Shown here: positions 12,880-19,970 of the stretch, in pieces | Position numbering within the stretch: the first letter of the stretch is position 1 | How the letters are laid out: each line of letters starts with the position of its first letter | DNA from: Ruminiclostridium sp. | GTDB taxonomy: Bacteria; Bacillota; Clostridia; Oscillospirales; Oscillospiraceae | Length of the DNA: 19,970 bases | Reading direction: 5' to 3' | NCBI GenBank assembly: GCA_017560855.1 | Contig: JAFZEB010000050.1 | Coordinates: 1-19,970, forward strand | Program-made: the position numbers and the translations under genes | The notes under the pieces: generated by a model | What the model saw: only the letters and a program-made list of their open reading frames with translations | The model's database searches: none | Told to the model about the DNA's origin: nothing

Positions 12880-13830
12880 TTACTTCTTAAAAGGATTTTC
12901 CTTCAGCAGGTCCCACTGGCGCTGGAAGAGGTCGTTGCGCCAGCGGATCTTCTCCAGACCCTCCTCGGGGCCGTAGTCGTAAAAACCTGCCCCGGCTTTC
13001 ACGCCGAGACGGCCCTGGTCTGCCAGGTCGTTGAGGACGGGGCTGCGGGTCTCTGCCCCCAGGTCGGCGAAGAGGTAGTTGGACACAGCCCGGAAGATGT
13101 CCACACCGCCCAGGTCCACGGTCTCCAGGGGGCCCAGGACGGAGTAGCGGAAGCCGGGGCCGTACTTCATGGCGGCATCCACTTCCTCAGGGCCGGCGGC
13201 GCCCATCTCAATGATGTGCAGGACTTCTCGGAGAACGGCATACTGGAGGCGGTTGCCGATGATGCCCAGGATGTCCTTCTTTACGATGACTGGCTTCTTT
13301 TCCAGGGAAACGGCCATGTCATAGACGATCCGGGCGGCCTCATCTCCGGTCAGGTCGCCCTTGGTGACCTCCACCAGGGGGATCAGGTCGGGGGGATTCC
13401 ACCAGTGCATGCCGCAGAACCGTTCCGGCTTGGTGACGGCCTGGGCGATGTCGGTCACCCGCAGGCCGGAGGTGTTGGTGGCCAGGACGATGTGCTCCGG
13501 GACCAGGGTGCAGATCTTGCGGAAGAATTCCTGCTTGACGGCCAGGTCTTCGGCGATGTTTTCCACCATAAAATCGGCGGTCTCATAGCAGGCATACTCC
13601 GTGGTGTAGGAGATGCGACCGGTGATGGTCTCGGGGGTCTCGGTGATGCGGCCCTGTTCGGCCAGGACGGCCAGATCCCCCTGGATGCGGTCCTTGGCCT
13701 TGTCCAGGCTCACCTGGCGGCGGTTCCAGAGGGTGACCTCGTAGCCGCTCTGGGCGAAGAGACGGGTGAGGGTGACGCCCATGGTGCCGGCGCCGGCCAC
13801 CACCACCTTGCGGATGTCAGTGTTCAGCAT
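12880..13830 (-). CDS. 3-hydroxyacyl-CoA dehydrogenase family protein
   Basis: NAD-dependent oxidoreductase of 316 aa with the two-domain 3-hydroxyacyl-CoA dehydrogenase architecture. The N-terminal Rossmann motif GAGTMG is at residues 13-18. NTSGLRVTDIA (Ser121) and the catalytic His142 in MHWWNPPDLIPLVEV follow, then KKDILGIIGNRLQYAVLREVLHII opens the C-terminal helical domain. The classical butyrate-type enzyme has HFFNPV at the catalytic site; HWWNPPDLIPLVEV is closer to the carnitine dehydrogenase / lambda-crystallin type, so the substrate may not be a CoA ester. It has its own promoter and terminator and no thiolase or crotonase neighbour, which also argues against a core butyrate operon. 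The start at 13830 is fixed by AAGGAGGA; the open frame extends upstream to 13920 without a ribosome binding site. Confidence 0.88.
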   Translation of the reverse strand: MLNTDIRKVVVAGAGTMGVTLTRLFAQSGYEVTLWNRRQVSLDKAKDRIQGDLAVLAEQGRITETPETITGRISYTTEYACYETADFMVENIAEDLAVKQEFFRKICTLVPEHIVLATNTSGLRVTDIAQAVTKPERFCGMHWWNPPDLIPLVEVTKGDLTGDEAARIVYDMAVSLEKKPVIVKKDILGIIGNRLQYAVLREVLHIIEMGAAGPEEVDAAMKYGPGFRYSVLGPLETVDLGGVDIFRAVSNYLFADLGAETRSPVLNDLADQGRLGVKAGAGFYDYGPEEGLEKIRWRNDLFQRQWDLLKENPFKK

Positions 13831-13863
13831 CGTGTTTCCTCCTTGTTTTTTCTCTTTGGGGAC

Positions 13864-13892
13864 ATTATACAGGCAGACAGGCCGGAAGACAA
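13864..13892 (-). promoter_or_regulatory. Promoter of the dehydrogenase gene
   Basis: On the minus strand TTGTCT (13892-13887), a 17-base spacer and TATAAT (13869-13864), 34 bases upstream of the ATG. Confidence 0.88.
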
Positions 13893-13893
13893 G

Positions 13894-13929
13894 AAAAAAG
13901 GCCGGTGAGCATTTGCTCACCGGCCTTTT
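13894..13929. terminator. Terminator after raiA/hpf
   Basis: A perfect 15-bp stem AAAAGGCCGGTGAGC/GCTCACCGGCCTTTT (13896-13910/13915-13929) with loop ATTT. On the minus strand it is followed by TTTTTTCTTG, which abuts the -35 box of the next gene's promoter. Confidence 0.92.
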
Positions 13930-13971
13930 GGCGGGTCTCTGTCGTGTGAACTAAGGAAAGGAGTGTGTTTT

Positions 13972-14520
13972 TTACTGATAGGTATCAGTCAGGATACCAT
14001 ACTGGCCGTCATTACGGCGATAGACCACGGAGTAGGCGTTGTCGCGGTCTGCGTTGCGGAAGGCGAAGAAGGCGTGGCCGATCAGGTTCATCTGCAGGAT
14101 AGCATCTTCCACTCGCATGGGGTTGAAGGGGAACTGCTTGGAACGGACCACCTTGAAGGCGGGTGCGTTGAAGTCATCCACCTCGGGAATCAGAAGGAAC
14201 TCGTCTTCGTCGCTCTCGAAGGCAGCGGGATTGACGACAGTTTCCTTCAGCTTGTCCTTGTGCAGATAGAGCTGCTTGCGGATGGAGGAGGCGGCTGCAT
14301 CGATGGATATCATCATGTCAGAGGTCTTTTCTGTGGTGCGGAAGACGGTGGAACCAACAAAGATGGTGAGCTCTACATAGTGGATGCCGTTCTTGGCTGC
14401 GAAGACAACGCTTGCTTCGGGGGTGCCGGTGAAGAGATGCTCCAACTCATTGACACGGAGTTCGGCGTGAGAATACACGCGAGCGGGCACGGTAACATGG
14501 CTCTTGTATTGGATCTTCAT
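13972..14520 (-). CDS. hpf: Ribosome hibernation promoting factor, long form (HPF/RaiA)
   Basis: Binds the 30S decoding region and dimerises ribosomes into inactive 100S particles in stationary phase or stress. The length of 182 aa identifies the long form. Residues 1-100 form the S30AE ribosome-binding domain (starting MKIQYKSHVTVPARVYSHAE and containing MMISIDAAASSIRKQL). An acidic linker (FESDEDEF) follows. The C-terminal dimerisation domain contains KQFPFNPMRVEDAILQMNLIGHAFFAFRNAD and VVYRRNDGQYGIL. The start has AAAGGAG eight bases upstream. It is monocistronic, with its own promoter at 14612 and terminator at 13894. The raiA name is also used for this gene. Confidence 0.96.
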   Translation of the reverse strand: MKIQYKSHVTVPARVYSHAELRVNELEHLFTGTPEASVVFAAKNGIHYVELTIFVGSTVFRTTEKTSDMMISIDAAASSIRKQLYLHKDKLKETVVNPAAFESDEDEFLLIPEVDDFNAPAFKVVRSKQFPFNPMRVEDAILQMNLIGHAFFAFRNADRDNAYSVVYRRNDGQYGILTDTYQ

Positions 14521-14611
14521 AATGATGACTCCTTTCCTGGCAAAGTTTCATTTGAAGGGTGAAAGGGATGTTTTTTACCCTGTGTAAGAAACGGTCTTTC
14601 TCTTTGATTGT

Positions 14612-14640
14612 ATTATATCACGGAAATATGCGGAAGGCAA
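14612..14640 (-). promoter_or_regulatory. Promoter of hpf
   Basis: On the minus strand TTGCCT (14640-14635), a 17-base spacer and TATAAT (14617-14612), giving a 5' UTR of about 85 nt. Confidence 0.88.
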
Positions 14641-14776
14641 GGAGTGTTTTGTGGCCAAAGCGACGAAAAATGTAAGGGGCGTGACCGTGCTGAGAAAAGA
14701 GAGGCGCATTAAAGATGGGGGAGGGGATGGAAGGAAGAAACATACTGCCTGCGGAAAATCTTTTCGGTTTATCTGC

Positions 14777-14805
14777 TTGCCTATTTTTGATTGCTTTTAT
14801 ATAAT
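14777..14805 (+). promoter_or_regulatory. Promoter of the NlpC/P60-M23 operon
   Basis: TTGCCT (14777-14782), a 17-base spacer and TATAAT (14800-14805). The -35 hexamer is identical to that of the divergent hpf promoter. The 346-base gap 14521-14866 holds these two promoters; 14641-14776 shows nothing else I can identify. Confidence 0.88.
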
Positions 14806-14866
14806 GATAGTATATCAATACAGCAGTCTTTTTGAGAGAAGGACTATATGTAAAGGGGAGATTACT

Positions 14867-16810
14867 ATGAAGAAACGGATCCTGTCTCTGGCGTTGACTC
14901 TGGTCATGGTCATGACATTCCTGCCTGTTAGCAAGGCGGATGCGGCGGGTTCTGCTACCGGTCAGCAGATCGTGGACTGCGCTATGCAGTATCTTGGCAA
15001 AGTGCCCTATGTCTGGGGCGGTGAAAAAATCGATGGAACAAATCCCGGTGCAGACTGTTCTGGATTTATCTGCCGCATCTATGAAAAGTTCGGGTTCAAC
15101 TTCTGGGCCAACCGCACCAAGCTGCGCAACTGCGGCACCAATCTGGGAACCGATCTGAGCGTGGCCCAAAAGGGTGATATCATCTGGTTTGATGGCCACG
15201 TTGCGATTTATGCTGGTATCAGCGGTGGAAATCACATGATCATCCATGAGACCGGCGGCAAGTATCAGAACGTGGTCTATACCAAGGCCAGCATCGTGTC
15301 TGCTGAGCTGAAGGGCGTCATCCGCATCCCAGGTATTACCAACAGTGGCAGCGGTACCGTAACTCCGCCGGTTACCACCCCCAACGCCAAGCTGACCCAG
15401 CCCACGGACCCTGATTATACCAGCAAATACAAGGTGACCAACACCAACGCAGTGCTGGTGACCCAGGTGACCAAGGGCTCCGGGGTGGCCTGCACCTACA
15501 TGGGCATGTATCTCTATGATGCCAACGGCAAGCTGCTCAAGACCCACAAGGAGAAGATCTCCCAGACCTCCATCGCCCCCAGCCGTACCAAACCTTACCA
15601 CTCCTGGTACGATGTGAATACTGAGGTGGGCTATACCCTGACACCCGGCACCACCTACAAGTACCAGTTCTTCGGTATTTTTAACGGCGTAGAGGTGAAG
15701 GGCGGCACCTACTCCTTCCAAACCACTGGCACGGCTCCTGCCAAGACCTTTACCGCCAGCATCTACCTGAACAGCGACTACTCGGCTGCGGCCACCATGG
15801 AGGTCACCCAGGGGAAGGCCTACGGCACCCTGCCTACGCCTTACACCAAGGAAGGCTACACCTTTGACGGTTACTATACTGCCAAGACCGGCGGCACGAA
15901 GGTAACTTCTTCCACCGTCTTCAACGGAACTTCTGACATTTACCTCTACCCTCAGTACACCAAGAATCCTGTGGTGGAGCCGGAGAAGGTTACCATCTAC
16001 TATTACACCGATGGGAACCTGACCATGACCCAAACCGCTTCGATCGGTGACATCTATGCAAGTGACTATATGGTGAAGGAGGGCTACACCTTCCTGGGCT
16101 GGTACTCCTCTGCCACCGGCGGCACCAAATACAACGGCACCAAGATCACGGAGACCTCTCCCCGGACCCTGTATGCCCAGTATGAGAAGGAGGCGCCTCA
16201 GCAGTACACCGTTTACCTGTACATGAACGGCTACGTTTATAAGACCCTCACTGTGACCAACGGTTCCACCTACGGCACCCTGCCTACCCCCAGTCTCAGC
16301 GGCTATACCTTCCAGGGATGGTATACCAGTGTCACCGGCGGCAGCAAGGTCACTTCCTCCACCAAGGTGAACCTCACCGGCAGTCAGACCCTGTATGCAC
16401 GGTTTGCGGCTGTAGAAGTGCCCTCCTCGGGCAACATTATTCTGCAGATCAACAACCCTACCATGTACATCAACGGCCGGCCCAGCAGCATCGACGCCCA
16501 GGGCACTGTGCCGGTCATCCGCAATGACCGCACCCTGCTGCCCGTCCGAGCTGTCTTTGAGGCCATGGGCGGCACCGTGGGCTGGGATGGCCAGAACCGC
16601 ATCGTCACCCTGACGAGGGACGGAGAGACCCTGTACCTGCAGATTGGGACCGGGTATGCCATGGACGGGGCCCTGAACAAATATTATCTGGATTCTGCGC
16701 CTGTCATCATCAACGACCGCACCATGCTTCCCATTCGTTTCATTGTGGAGTATTTTGACGGCACCGTAGAGTGGGATGGCAGCACTCGCACCGTTCTCAT
16801 CAAATACTAA
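14867..16810 (+). CDS. Secreted NlpC/P60 endopeptidase with B-repeats and stalk domain
   Basis: A 647-aa secreted peptidoglycan hydrolase. The signal peptide is residues 1 to about 27 (MKKRILSLALTLVMVMTFLP, then VSKADAA). The NlpC/P60 domain spans about 30-160 with catalytic Cys64 in GADCSGFICR, His111 in FDGHVAIYAG and the third polar residue His127 in MIIHETGG. A linker domain (about 171-300) is nearly identical to one in the next gene. Three InlB-type (Listeria-Bacteroides) B-repeats follow, recognisable by EGYTFDGYYTAKTGG, EGYTFLGWYSSATGG and SGYTFQGWYTSVTGG. The C-terminal ~125 residues form a copper-amine-oxidase N-domain-like stalk module (NDRTLLPVRAVFEAMGGTVGW, then NDRTMLPIRFIVEYFDGTVEW). 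The start is fixed by AAAGGGGAG; an upstream in-frame start at 14651 precedes the promoter. Expected to cleave D-Glu-Dap bonds in stem peptides outside the cell. Confidence 0.93.
   Translation: MKKRILSLALTLVMVMTFLPVSKADAAGSATGQQIVDCAMQYLGKVPYVWGGEKIDGTNPGADCSGFICRIYEKFGFNFWANRTKLRNCGTNLGTDLSVAQKGDIIWFDGHVAIYAGISGGNHMIIHETGGKYQNVVYTKASIVSAELKGVIRIPGITNSGSGTVTPPVTTPNAKLTQPTDPDYTSKYKVTNTNAVLVTQVTKGSGVACTYMGMYLYDANGKLLKTHKEKISQTSIAPSRTKPYHSWYDVNTEVGYTLTPGTTYKYQFFGIFNGVEVKGGTYSFQTTGTAPAKTFTASIYLNSDYSAAATMEVTQGKAYGTLPTPYTKEGYTFDGYYTAKTGGTKVTSSTVFNGTSDIYLYPQYTKNPVVEPEKVTIYYYTDGNLTMTQTASIGDIYASDYMVKEGYTFLGWYSSATGGTKYNGTKITETSPRTLYAQYEKEAPQQYTVYLYMNGYVYKTLTVTNGSTYGTLPTPSLSGYTFQGWYTSVTGGSKVTSSTKVNLTGSQTLYARFAAVEVPSSGNIILQINNPTMYINGRPSSIDAQGTVPVIRNDRTLLPVRAVFEAMGGTVGWDGQNRIVTLTRDGETLYLQIGTGYAMDGALNKYYLDSAPVIINDRTMLPIRFIVEYFDGTVEWDGSTRTVLIKY
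15377..15760 (+). repeat. Direct repeat, copy 1 (linker domain)
   Basis: This coding segment (protein PNAKLTQPTDPDYTSKYKV to TYSFQTTGTAP) matches 17455-17838 with mostly synonymous differences; the first ~90 bases differ by only a few bases. It shows duplication or recombination between the tandem hydrolase genes. Confidence 0.9.
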
Positions 16811-16830
16811 ACCAGGAAGGAAGGCTCACT

Positions 16831-18678
16831 ATGAAACAATGGAAACGAATCCTCGGCGTGCTCCTGACCCTTGCCATGCTGGCCTCTCTGGTCCCCTCTG
16901 CTTTGGCGGCTGAGACCTACCGCTGGCCGGTCCCCTCCAGCAAGAGCGTTTCTCAGAAGTACGGCGGCAGCCATGTAGGCCTCGACATCACCGGCTCCAA
17001 GGGCTGTGATGTGGTGGCCACCAAGTCTGGCACCGTGTACTACGTGTACAAGGGCTGCATCAACAGCAACGCTCTGTCCACCGGCGTCTCCTGCACCACC
17101 AAGGGATGCTCCCCCAACTGCGGCACCTACAGCACCAGCGGCATGAAGATCTGCAACTGGGGCTACGGCAACGGCGTGGTCATCAAGCACTCCGACGGCA
17201 GCGGCTACTCCATGTACGCCCACATGAACTCCGTCAGTGTCTCCAAGGGAGCCACTGTCAGCCGGGGTCAGAAGATCGGCACCATGGGCAGCGCCGGTAA
17301 GTCCACCGGCACCCACCTGCATTTTGAGATGTCCACCGGCATGTCCATGAGCGGCACCTACTGCAAGCCCTCCGGTAACATCAACACCAACACCAGCGCC
17401 ATTTCCTATGACTACTCCACCGGCGTGGTCTCCGGCGGTGCGTCTACCGTGGTGACCCCCAACGCCAAGCTGACCCAGCCCACGGACCCTGATTATACCA
17501 GCAAGTATAAGGTGACCAACACCAACGCAGTGCTGGTGACCCAGGTGACCAAGGGCTCCGGCGTGGCCTGCACCCACATGGGCATGTATCTCTACGACGC
17601 CAACGGCAAGCTGCTCAAGACCCACAAGGAGAAGATCTCCCAGACCTCCATCACCCCCAGCCGTACCAAGCCCTACCACTCCTGGTATGATGTGAACACG
17701 GAGGTGGGCTATACCCTGACACCCGGCACCACCTATAAGTATCAGTTCTTTGGTATCTTCGATGGGGTGGAAGTGAAGGGCGGCACCTACTCCTTCAAGA
17801 CCACCGGCACGGCCCCTGCCCAGACCTTTACCGCCAAGTTCTATCTGAACAGCGATTATTCTGCCATGTACAGCAAGTCGGTCACCCAGGGCCAGGCCTA
17901 CGGCACCCTGCCTGCGCCTTACAGCATGGAAGGCTACACCTTTGACGGCTACTATACCGCCAAGACCGGCGGCACCAAGATCACGGCGTCCACCATTTTC
18001 AATGGGACTTCGGACATTGCCCTCTACCCTCGATACACCCAGAACGTAGTGGTGGAGCCGGAAGTTCCCCAGCAGTATACCGTTTACCTGTACATGAACG
18101 GCTACGTGTATAAGACCCTCACCGTGACCAACGGGTCCACCTACGGCACCCTGCCCAGCCCCAACCTCTCCGGCTATGACTTCCTGGGCTGGTACACCAA
18201 GGTGTCCGGCGGCACCAGGATCACTTCCTCCACCAAGGTGAACCTCACCGGCAGCCAGACCCTGTATGCCCGGTTTGAGGAGATCCCCGAGGAGGGCGGC
18301 ACCATCACCCTGCAGATCGGCAACCCCCGCCTGACCGTCAACGGGGTCTCCAAGGCCATTGACGACGGCGGCACTGTGCCGGTCATCCGCAACGACCGGA
18401 CCCTGCTGCCTGTCCGTGCGGTCATCGAGGCCATGGGCGGCACCGTGGGCTGGGACAACAGCACCCGTACCGTTTCCCTGACCAAGGACGGCAAGACCCT
18501 GTACCTGCAGATCAACAGCACCCTCTGTGTGGACAGCAGCGGCAAGTACTATGCCCTGGACTCTGCTCCCATCATCCTCAACAGCCGTACCATGCTCCCC
18601 ATCCGCTTCGTGGTGGAGTACTTCGGCGGCACCGTGGGTTGGAACGGCACCACCCGCACCGTGACCATTCAATACTGA
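16831..18678 (+). CDS. Secreted M23 (LytM-type) endopeptidase with B-repeats and stalk domain
   Basis: A 615-aa secreted zinc peptidase. The signal peptide is residues 1 to about 26 (ending SALA before AETYRW). The M23 domain has all ligands: His48 and Asp52 in GGSHVGLDI, His131 in YAHM, and His162/His164 in THLHFEM. An unusual cysteine-rich insertion (Cys76, 88, 93, 97, 108) interrupts the M23 fold, and Cys59 and Cys178 add to a total of seven, suggesting disulfides. The linker domain (about 209-335), two B-repeats (EGYTFDGYYTAKTGG and SGYDFLGWYTKVSGG) and the C-terminal copper-amine-oxidase-like stalk (from about 490) parallel the preceding gene, which has one more B-repeat. The gene starts 20 bases after that gene's stop, with GGAAGGAAGG as ribosome binding site, so the two form an operon. 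A terminator follows at 18690. Confidence 0.94.
   Translation: MKQWKRILGVLLTLAMLASLVPSALAAETYRWPVPSSKSVSQKYGGSHVGLDITGSKGCDVVATKSGTVYYVYKGCINSNALSTGVSCTTKGCSPNCGTYSTSGMKICNWGYGNGVVIKHSDGSGYSMYAHMNSVSVSKGATVSRGQKIGTMGSAGKSTGTHLHFEMSTGMSMSGTYCKPSGNINTNTSAISYDYSTGVVSGGASTVVTPNAKLTQPTDPDYTSKYKVTNTNAVLVTQVTKGSGVACTHMGMYLYDANGKLLKTHKEKISQTSITPSRTKPYHSWYDVNTEVGYTLTPGTTYKYQFFGIFDGVEVKGGTYSFKTTGTAPAQTFTAKFYLNSDYSAMYSKSVTQGQAYGTLPAPYSMEGYTFDGYYTAKTGGTKITASTIFNGTSDIALYPRYTQNVVVEPEVPQQYTVYLYMNGYVYKTLTVTNGSTYGTLPSPNLSGYDFLGWYTKVSGGTRITSSTKVNLTGSQTLYARFEEIPEEGGTITLQIGNPRLTVNGVSKAIDDGGTVPVIRNDRTLLPVRAVIEAMGGTVGWDNSTRTVSLTKDGKTLYLQINSTLCVDSSGKYYALDSAPIILNSRTMLPIRFVVEYFGGTVGWNGTTRTVTIQY
17455..17838 (+). repeat. 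Direct repeat, copy 2 (linker domain)
   Basis: Counterpart of 15377-15760, offset 2078 bases. Similarity continues at a lower level through the first B-repeat and rises again at 18067-18277 (matching 16196-16405). Confidence 0.9.
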
Positions 18679-18689
18679 AACAGGATCGA

Positions 18690-18719
18690 AAAGCCCCGCT
18701 CGATTTCGAGCGGGGCTTT
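18690..18719. terminator. Bidirectional terminator, M23 gene and icd
   Basis: A 14-bp stem AAAGCCCCGCTCGA/TCGAGCGGGGCTTT (18690-18703/18706-18719) with A- and T-runs lies between the convergent genes. Confidence 0.9.
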
Positions 18720-18737
18720 CATTGTATATGGAGTTGT

Positions 18738-19958
18738 TTATGCAGCCAGGAGTTCTTCCAGTCTGGCCCGGATGAGGGCCATCATCTTGCTGTTTTCGGG
18801 CATTTCCTTGTAGTCCCCGGGCTGGCAGATCATGGCCAGGTCTTCCGAGAAGTAGCCCTGCTCGTACACGTCGATGCCTGCCTGGTTCAGGCAGTCGGCA
18901 AAGCGGATGAGGGCCTCGTTGCCGTCCAGTTCGCCCCGCTTCTTCAGGGCACCGGCCCAGGCGGCCATGGTGGCCAGGGGGTTGGAGGACATGGCCTCGC
19001 CCTTCTGGTAGCGGCGGTAGTGGTCGGTGATGGTGCCGTGGGCGGCCTCGTACTCGAAGTTGCCGTCGGGGCTTACCAGCACGCTGGTCATCATGGGGAG
19101 GGAACCGGAGGCAGCAGCGATGAGGTCGCTCATCACGTCGCCGTCGTAGTTCTTGCAGGCCCAGATGATGCCGCCCTGGGAGCGGATGACCTTGGCGGCC
19201 ACGTCGTCGATGAGGGCGTAGCGGTAGTTGAGACCGGCGGCCTCAAACTGAGCCTGGAACTCTTCCTCATAGACCTTCTGGAAGAGGAGCTTGAAGGTCT
19301 GGTCATAGTCCTTGGAAATGGTGTCCTTGGTGGAGAACCACAGGTCCTGACCCACTGCCAGAGCGTAGGTGAAGCAGCTCCGGGCGAAGGACAGGATGGA
19401 GGCATCCCGGTTGTGCATGCCCTGGATGACACCGGGGCCGTTGAACTCAAAAATGGTCTGGCGGGAGGTCTCGTTGCCGTTCTCATCGGTGAAGACCAGC
19501 TCAGCCTTGCCTGCCCCGGGGACCCGGTACTCCACCGCCTTGTAGATGTCGCCGTAGGCGTGGCGGGCGATGGTGATGGGCTTCTTCCAGCAGGAGACCA
19601 CCGGCTGGACGTTGGACAGGAGGATGGGGGCACGGAAGACTGTGCCGTCCAGCGCCGCCCGGATGGTGGCGTTGGGGGACTTCCACATCTGCTTCAGGTT
19701 GTACTCCTCCATCCGCTGGAGGTTGGGGGTGATGGTGGCGCACTTGACGCCCACGTGGTGGCGCTTGATGGCCTCAGCGGCCTGAACGGTCACCTGGTCT
19801 TCGGTGGCATCCCGGTTGGGGAGACCCAGGTCATAGTACTCGGTGTTCAGCTCCACGAAGGGCTCGATGAGCTCCTTCTTGATCATAGACCAGAGGATAC
19901 GGGTCATCTCGTCGCCGTCCATCTCCACGATGGGGTTGGGCATTTTGATCTTTTCCAT
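18738..19958 (-). CDS. icd: NADP-dependent isocitrate dehydrogenase, eukaryote-like type
   Basis: Oxidatively decarboxylates isocitrate to 2-oxoglutarate, supplying carbon for glutamate synthesis. The 406-aa protein belongs to the homodimeric subfamily that includes mitochondrial and cytosolic IDHs, not the E. coli Icd type. The motifs CATITPN, MWKSPNATIRAALDGTVFR, HAYGDIYKA, WACKNYDGDVMSD, and EAAHGTITDHYRRYQKG are all present. By count, Ser94, Asn96, Arg100, Arg109, Arg132 and Tyr139 fall at the same numbers as the isocitrate-binding residues of human IDH1. The specificity for NADP is inferred from subfamily. Only 12 bases upstream of the ATG are in the window, so the promoter and ribosome binding site cannot be assessed. 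It converges on the M23 gene at a shared terminator. Confidence 0.96.
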   Translation of the reverse strand: MEKIKMPNPIVEMDGDEMTRILWSMIKKELIEPFVELNTEYYDLGLPNRDATEDQVTVQAAEAIKRHHVGVKCATITPNLQRMEEYNLKQMWKSPNATIRAALDGTVFRAPILLSNVQPVVSCWKKPITIARHAYGDIYKAVEYRVPGAGKAELVFTDENGNETSRQTIFEFNGPGVIQGMHNRDASILSFARSCFTYALAVGQDLWFSTKDTISKDYDQTFKLLFQKVYEEEFQAQFEAAGLNYRYALIDDVAAKVIRSQGGIIWACKNYDGDVMSDLIAAASGSLPMMTSVLVSPDGNFEYEAAHGTITDHYRRYQKGEAMSSNPLATMAAWAGALKKRGELDGNEALIRFADCLNQAGIDVYEQGYFSEDLAMICQPGDYKEMPENSKMMALIRARLEELLAA

Positions 19959-19970
19959 GGTGCGAACCCC

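Noticed and set aside
12751..13908. A 385-codon plus-strand frame across the RNA promoter, terminator and dehydrogenase
   Set aside because: It crosses an intrinsic terminator and is the antisense of a recognised enzyme.
14651..14866. N-terminal extension of the NlpC/P60 protein to 14651
   Set aside because: It would begin upstream of the promoter and hide the signal peptide; the ATG at 14867 has a good ribosome binding site.
16807..18672. A 621-codon minus-strand frame opposite the M23 gene
   Set aside because: A Gly/Val/His-rich shadow of a clearly real secreted protein.

Overview
The window reads as a GC-rich (roughly 60 % by eye) Clostridia chromosome, most like gut Oscillospirales (the Flavonifractor/Oscillibacter/Lawsonibacter side). 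This rests on the protein types (pyruvate phosphate dikinase, ThiT, cell-wall hydrolases with copper-amine-oxidase-like stalk domains, long-form HPF), near-consensus sigma-A promoters and abundant short palindromic intergenic repeats. The lineage is inferred, not proven. No phage, transposase, CRISPR array or defence locus is visible.

Layout. 1-2099: polA, truncated at its 5' end by the window edge. 2105-2277: a cluster of four hairpins. 2376-4476: a translationally coupled operon of rimI, a second GNAT acetyltransferase and tsaD. 4643-4803: a complete tRNA-Thr(CGU) unit (promoter, gene with encoded CCA, terminator). 4805-5004: an array of seven mini-hairpins joined by TGAAGT/ACTTCA linkers. 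5077-7465: an M20 amidohydrolase followed by an MFS transporter. 7501-7971 (minus): TspO/MBR protein. 8075-10708 (minus): ppdK with a structured leader. 10939-11733: promoter, TPP riboswitch, terminator and thiT. 11888-12394 (minus): a 168-aa protein of unknown function. 12475-12756: a small RNA locus with near-consensus promoters and intrinsic terminators on both strands. 12880-13830 (minus): a 3-hydroxyacyl-CoA dehydrogenase family protein. 13972-14520 (minus): raiA/hpf. 14867-18678: an NlpC/P60 and an M23 secreted hydrolase in tandem that share most of their C-terminal modules. 18738-19958 (minus): an isocitrate dehydrogenase of the eukaryote-like NADP type.

How genes work together. rimI and tsaD are translation-modification genes, and the adjacent tRNA-Thr (A37, ANN-decoding) belongs to the class of tRNAs that TsaD-dependent t6A synthesis modifies. 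The M20 hydrolase and MFS carrier form a probable uptake/hydrolysis pair. ppdK and icd are central carbon genes. The two secreted hydrolases form a probable two-gene operon acting on peptidoglycan.

The most interesting element is the RNA locus at 12475-12756. A TTGCAC-17-TATAAT promoter drives a minus-strand RNA of about 246 nt. It contains a multi-helix junction with a GUAAGAG loop, a possible pseudoknot and an intrinsic terminator just upstream of the 168-aa gene. The terminator's 5' arm (UGUGUAGG) is perfectly complementary to a segment of the upstream RNA (CCUACACA), as in an attenuator, and the RNA's two ends are an 11-bp inverted repeat. A second promoter, TTGCGG-17-TATAAT on the plus strand, drives an antisense RNA of about 95 nt that ends at its own T-tract. 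I could not assign this locus to a known RNA family from memory.
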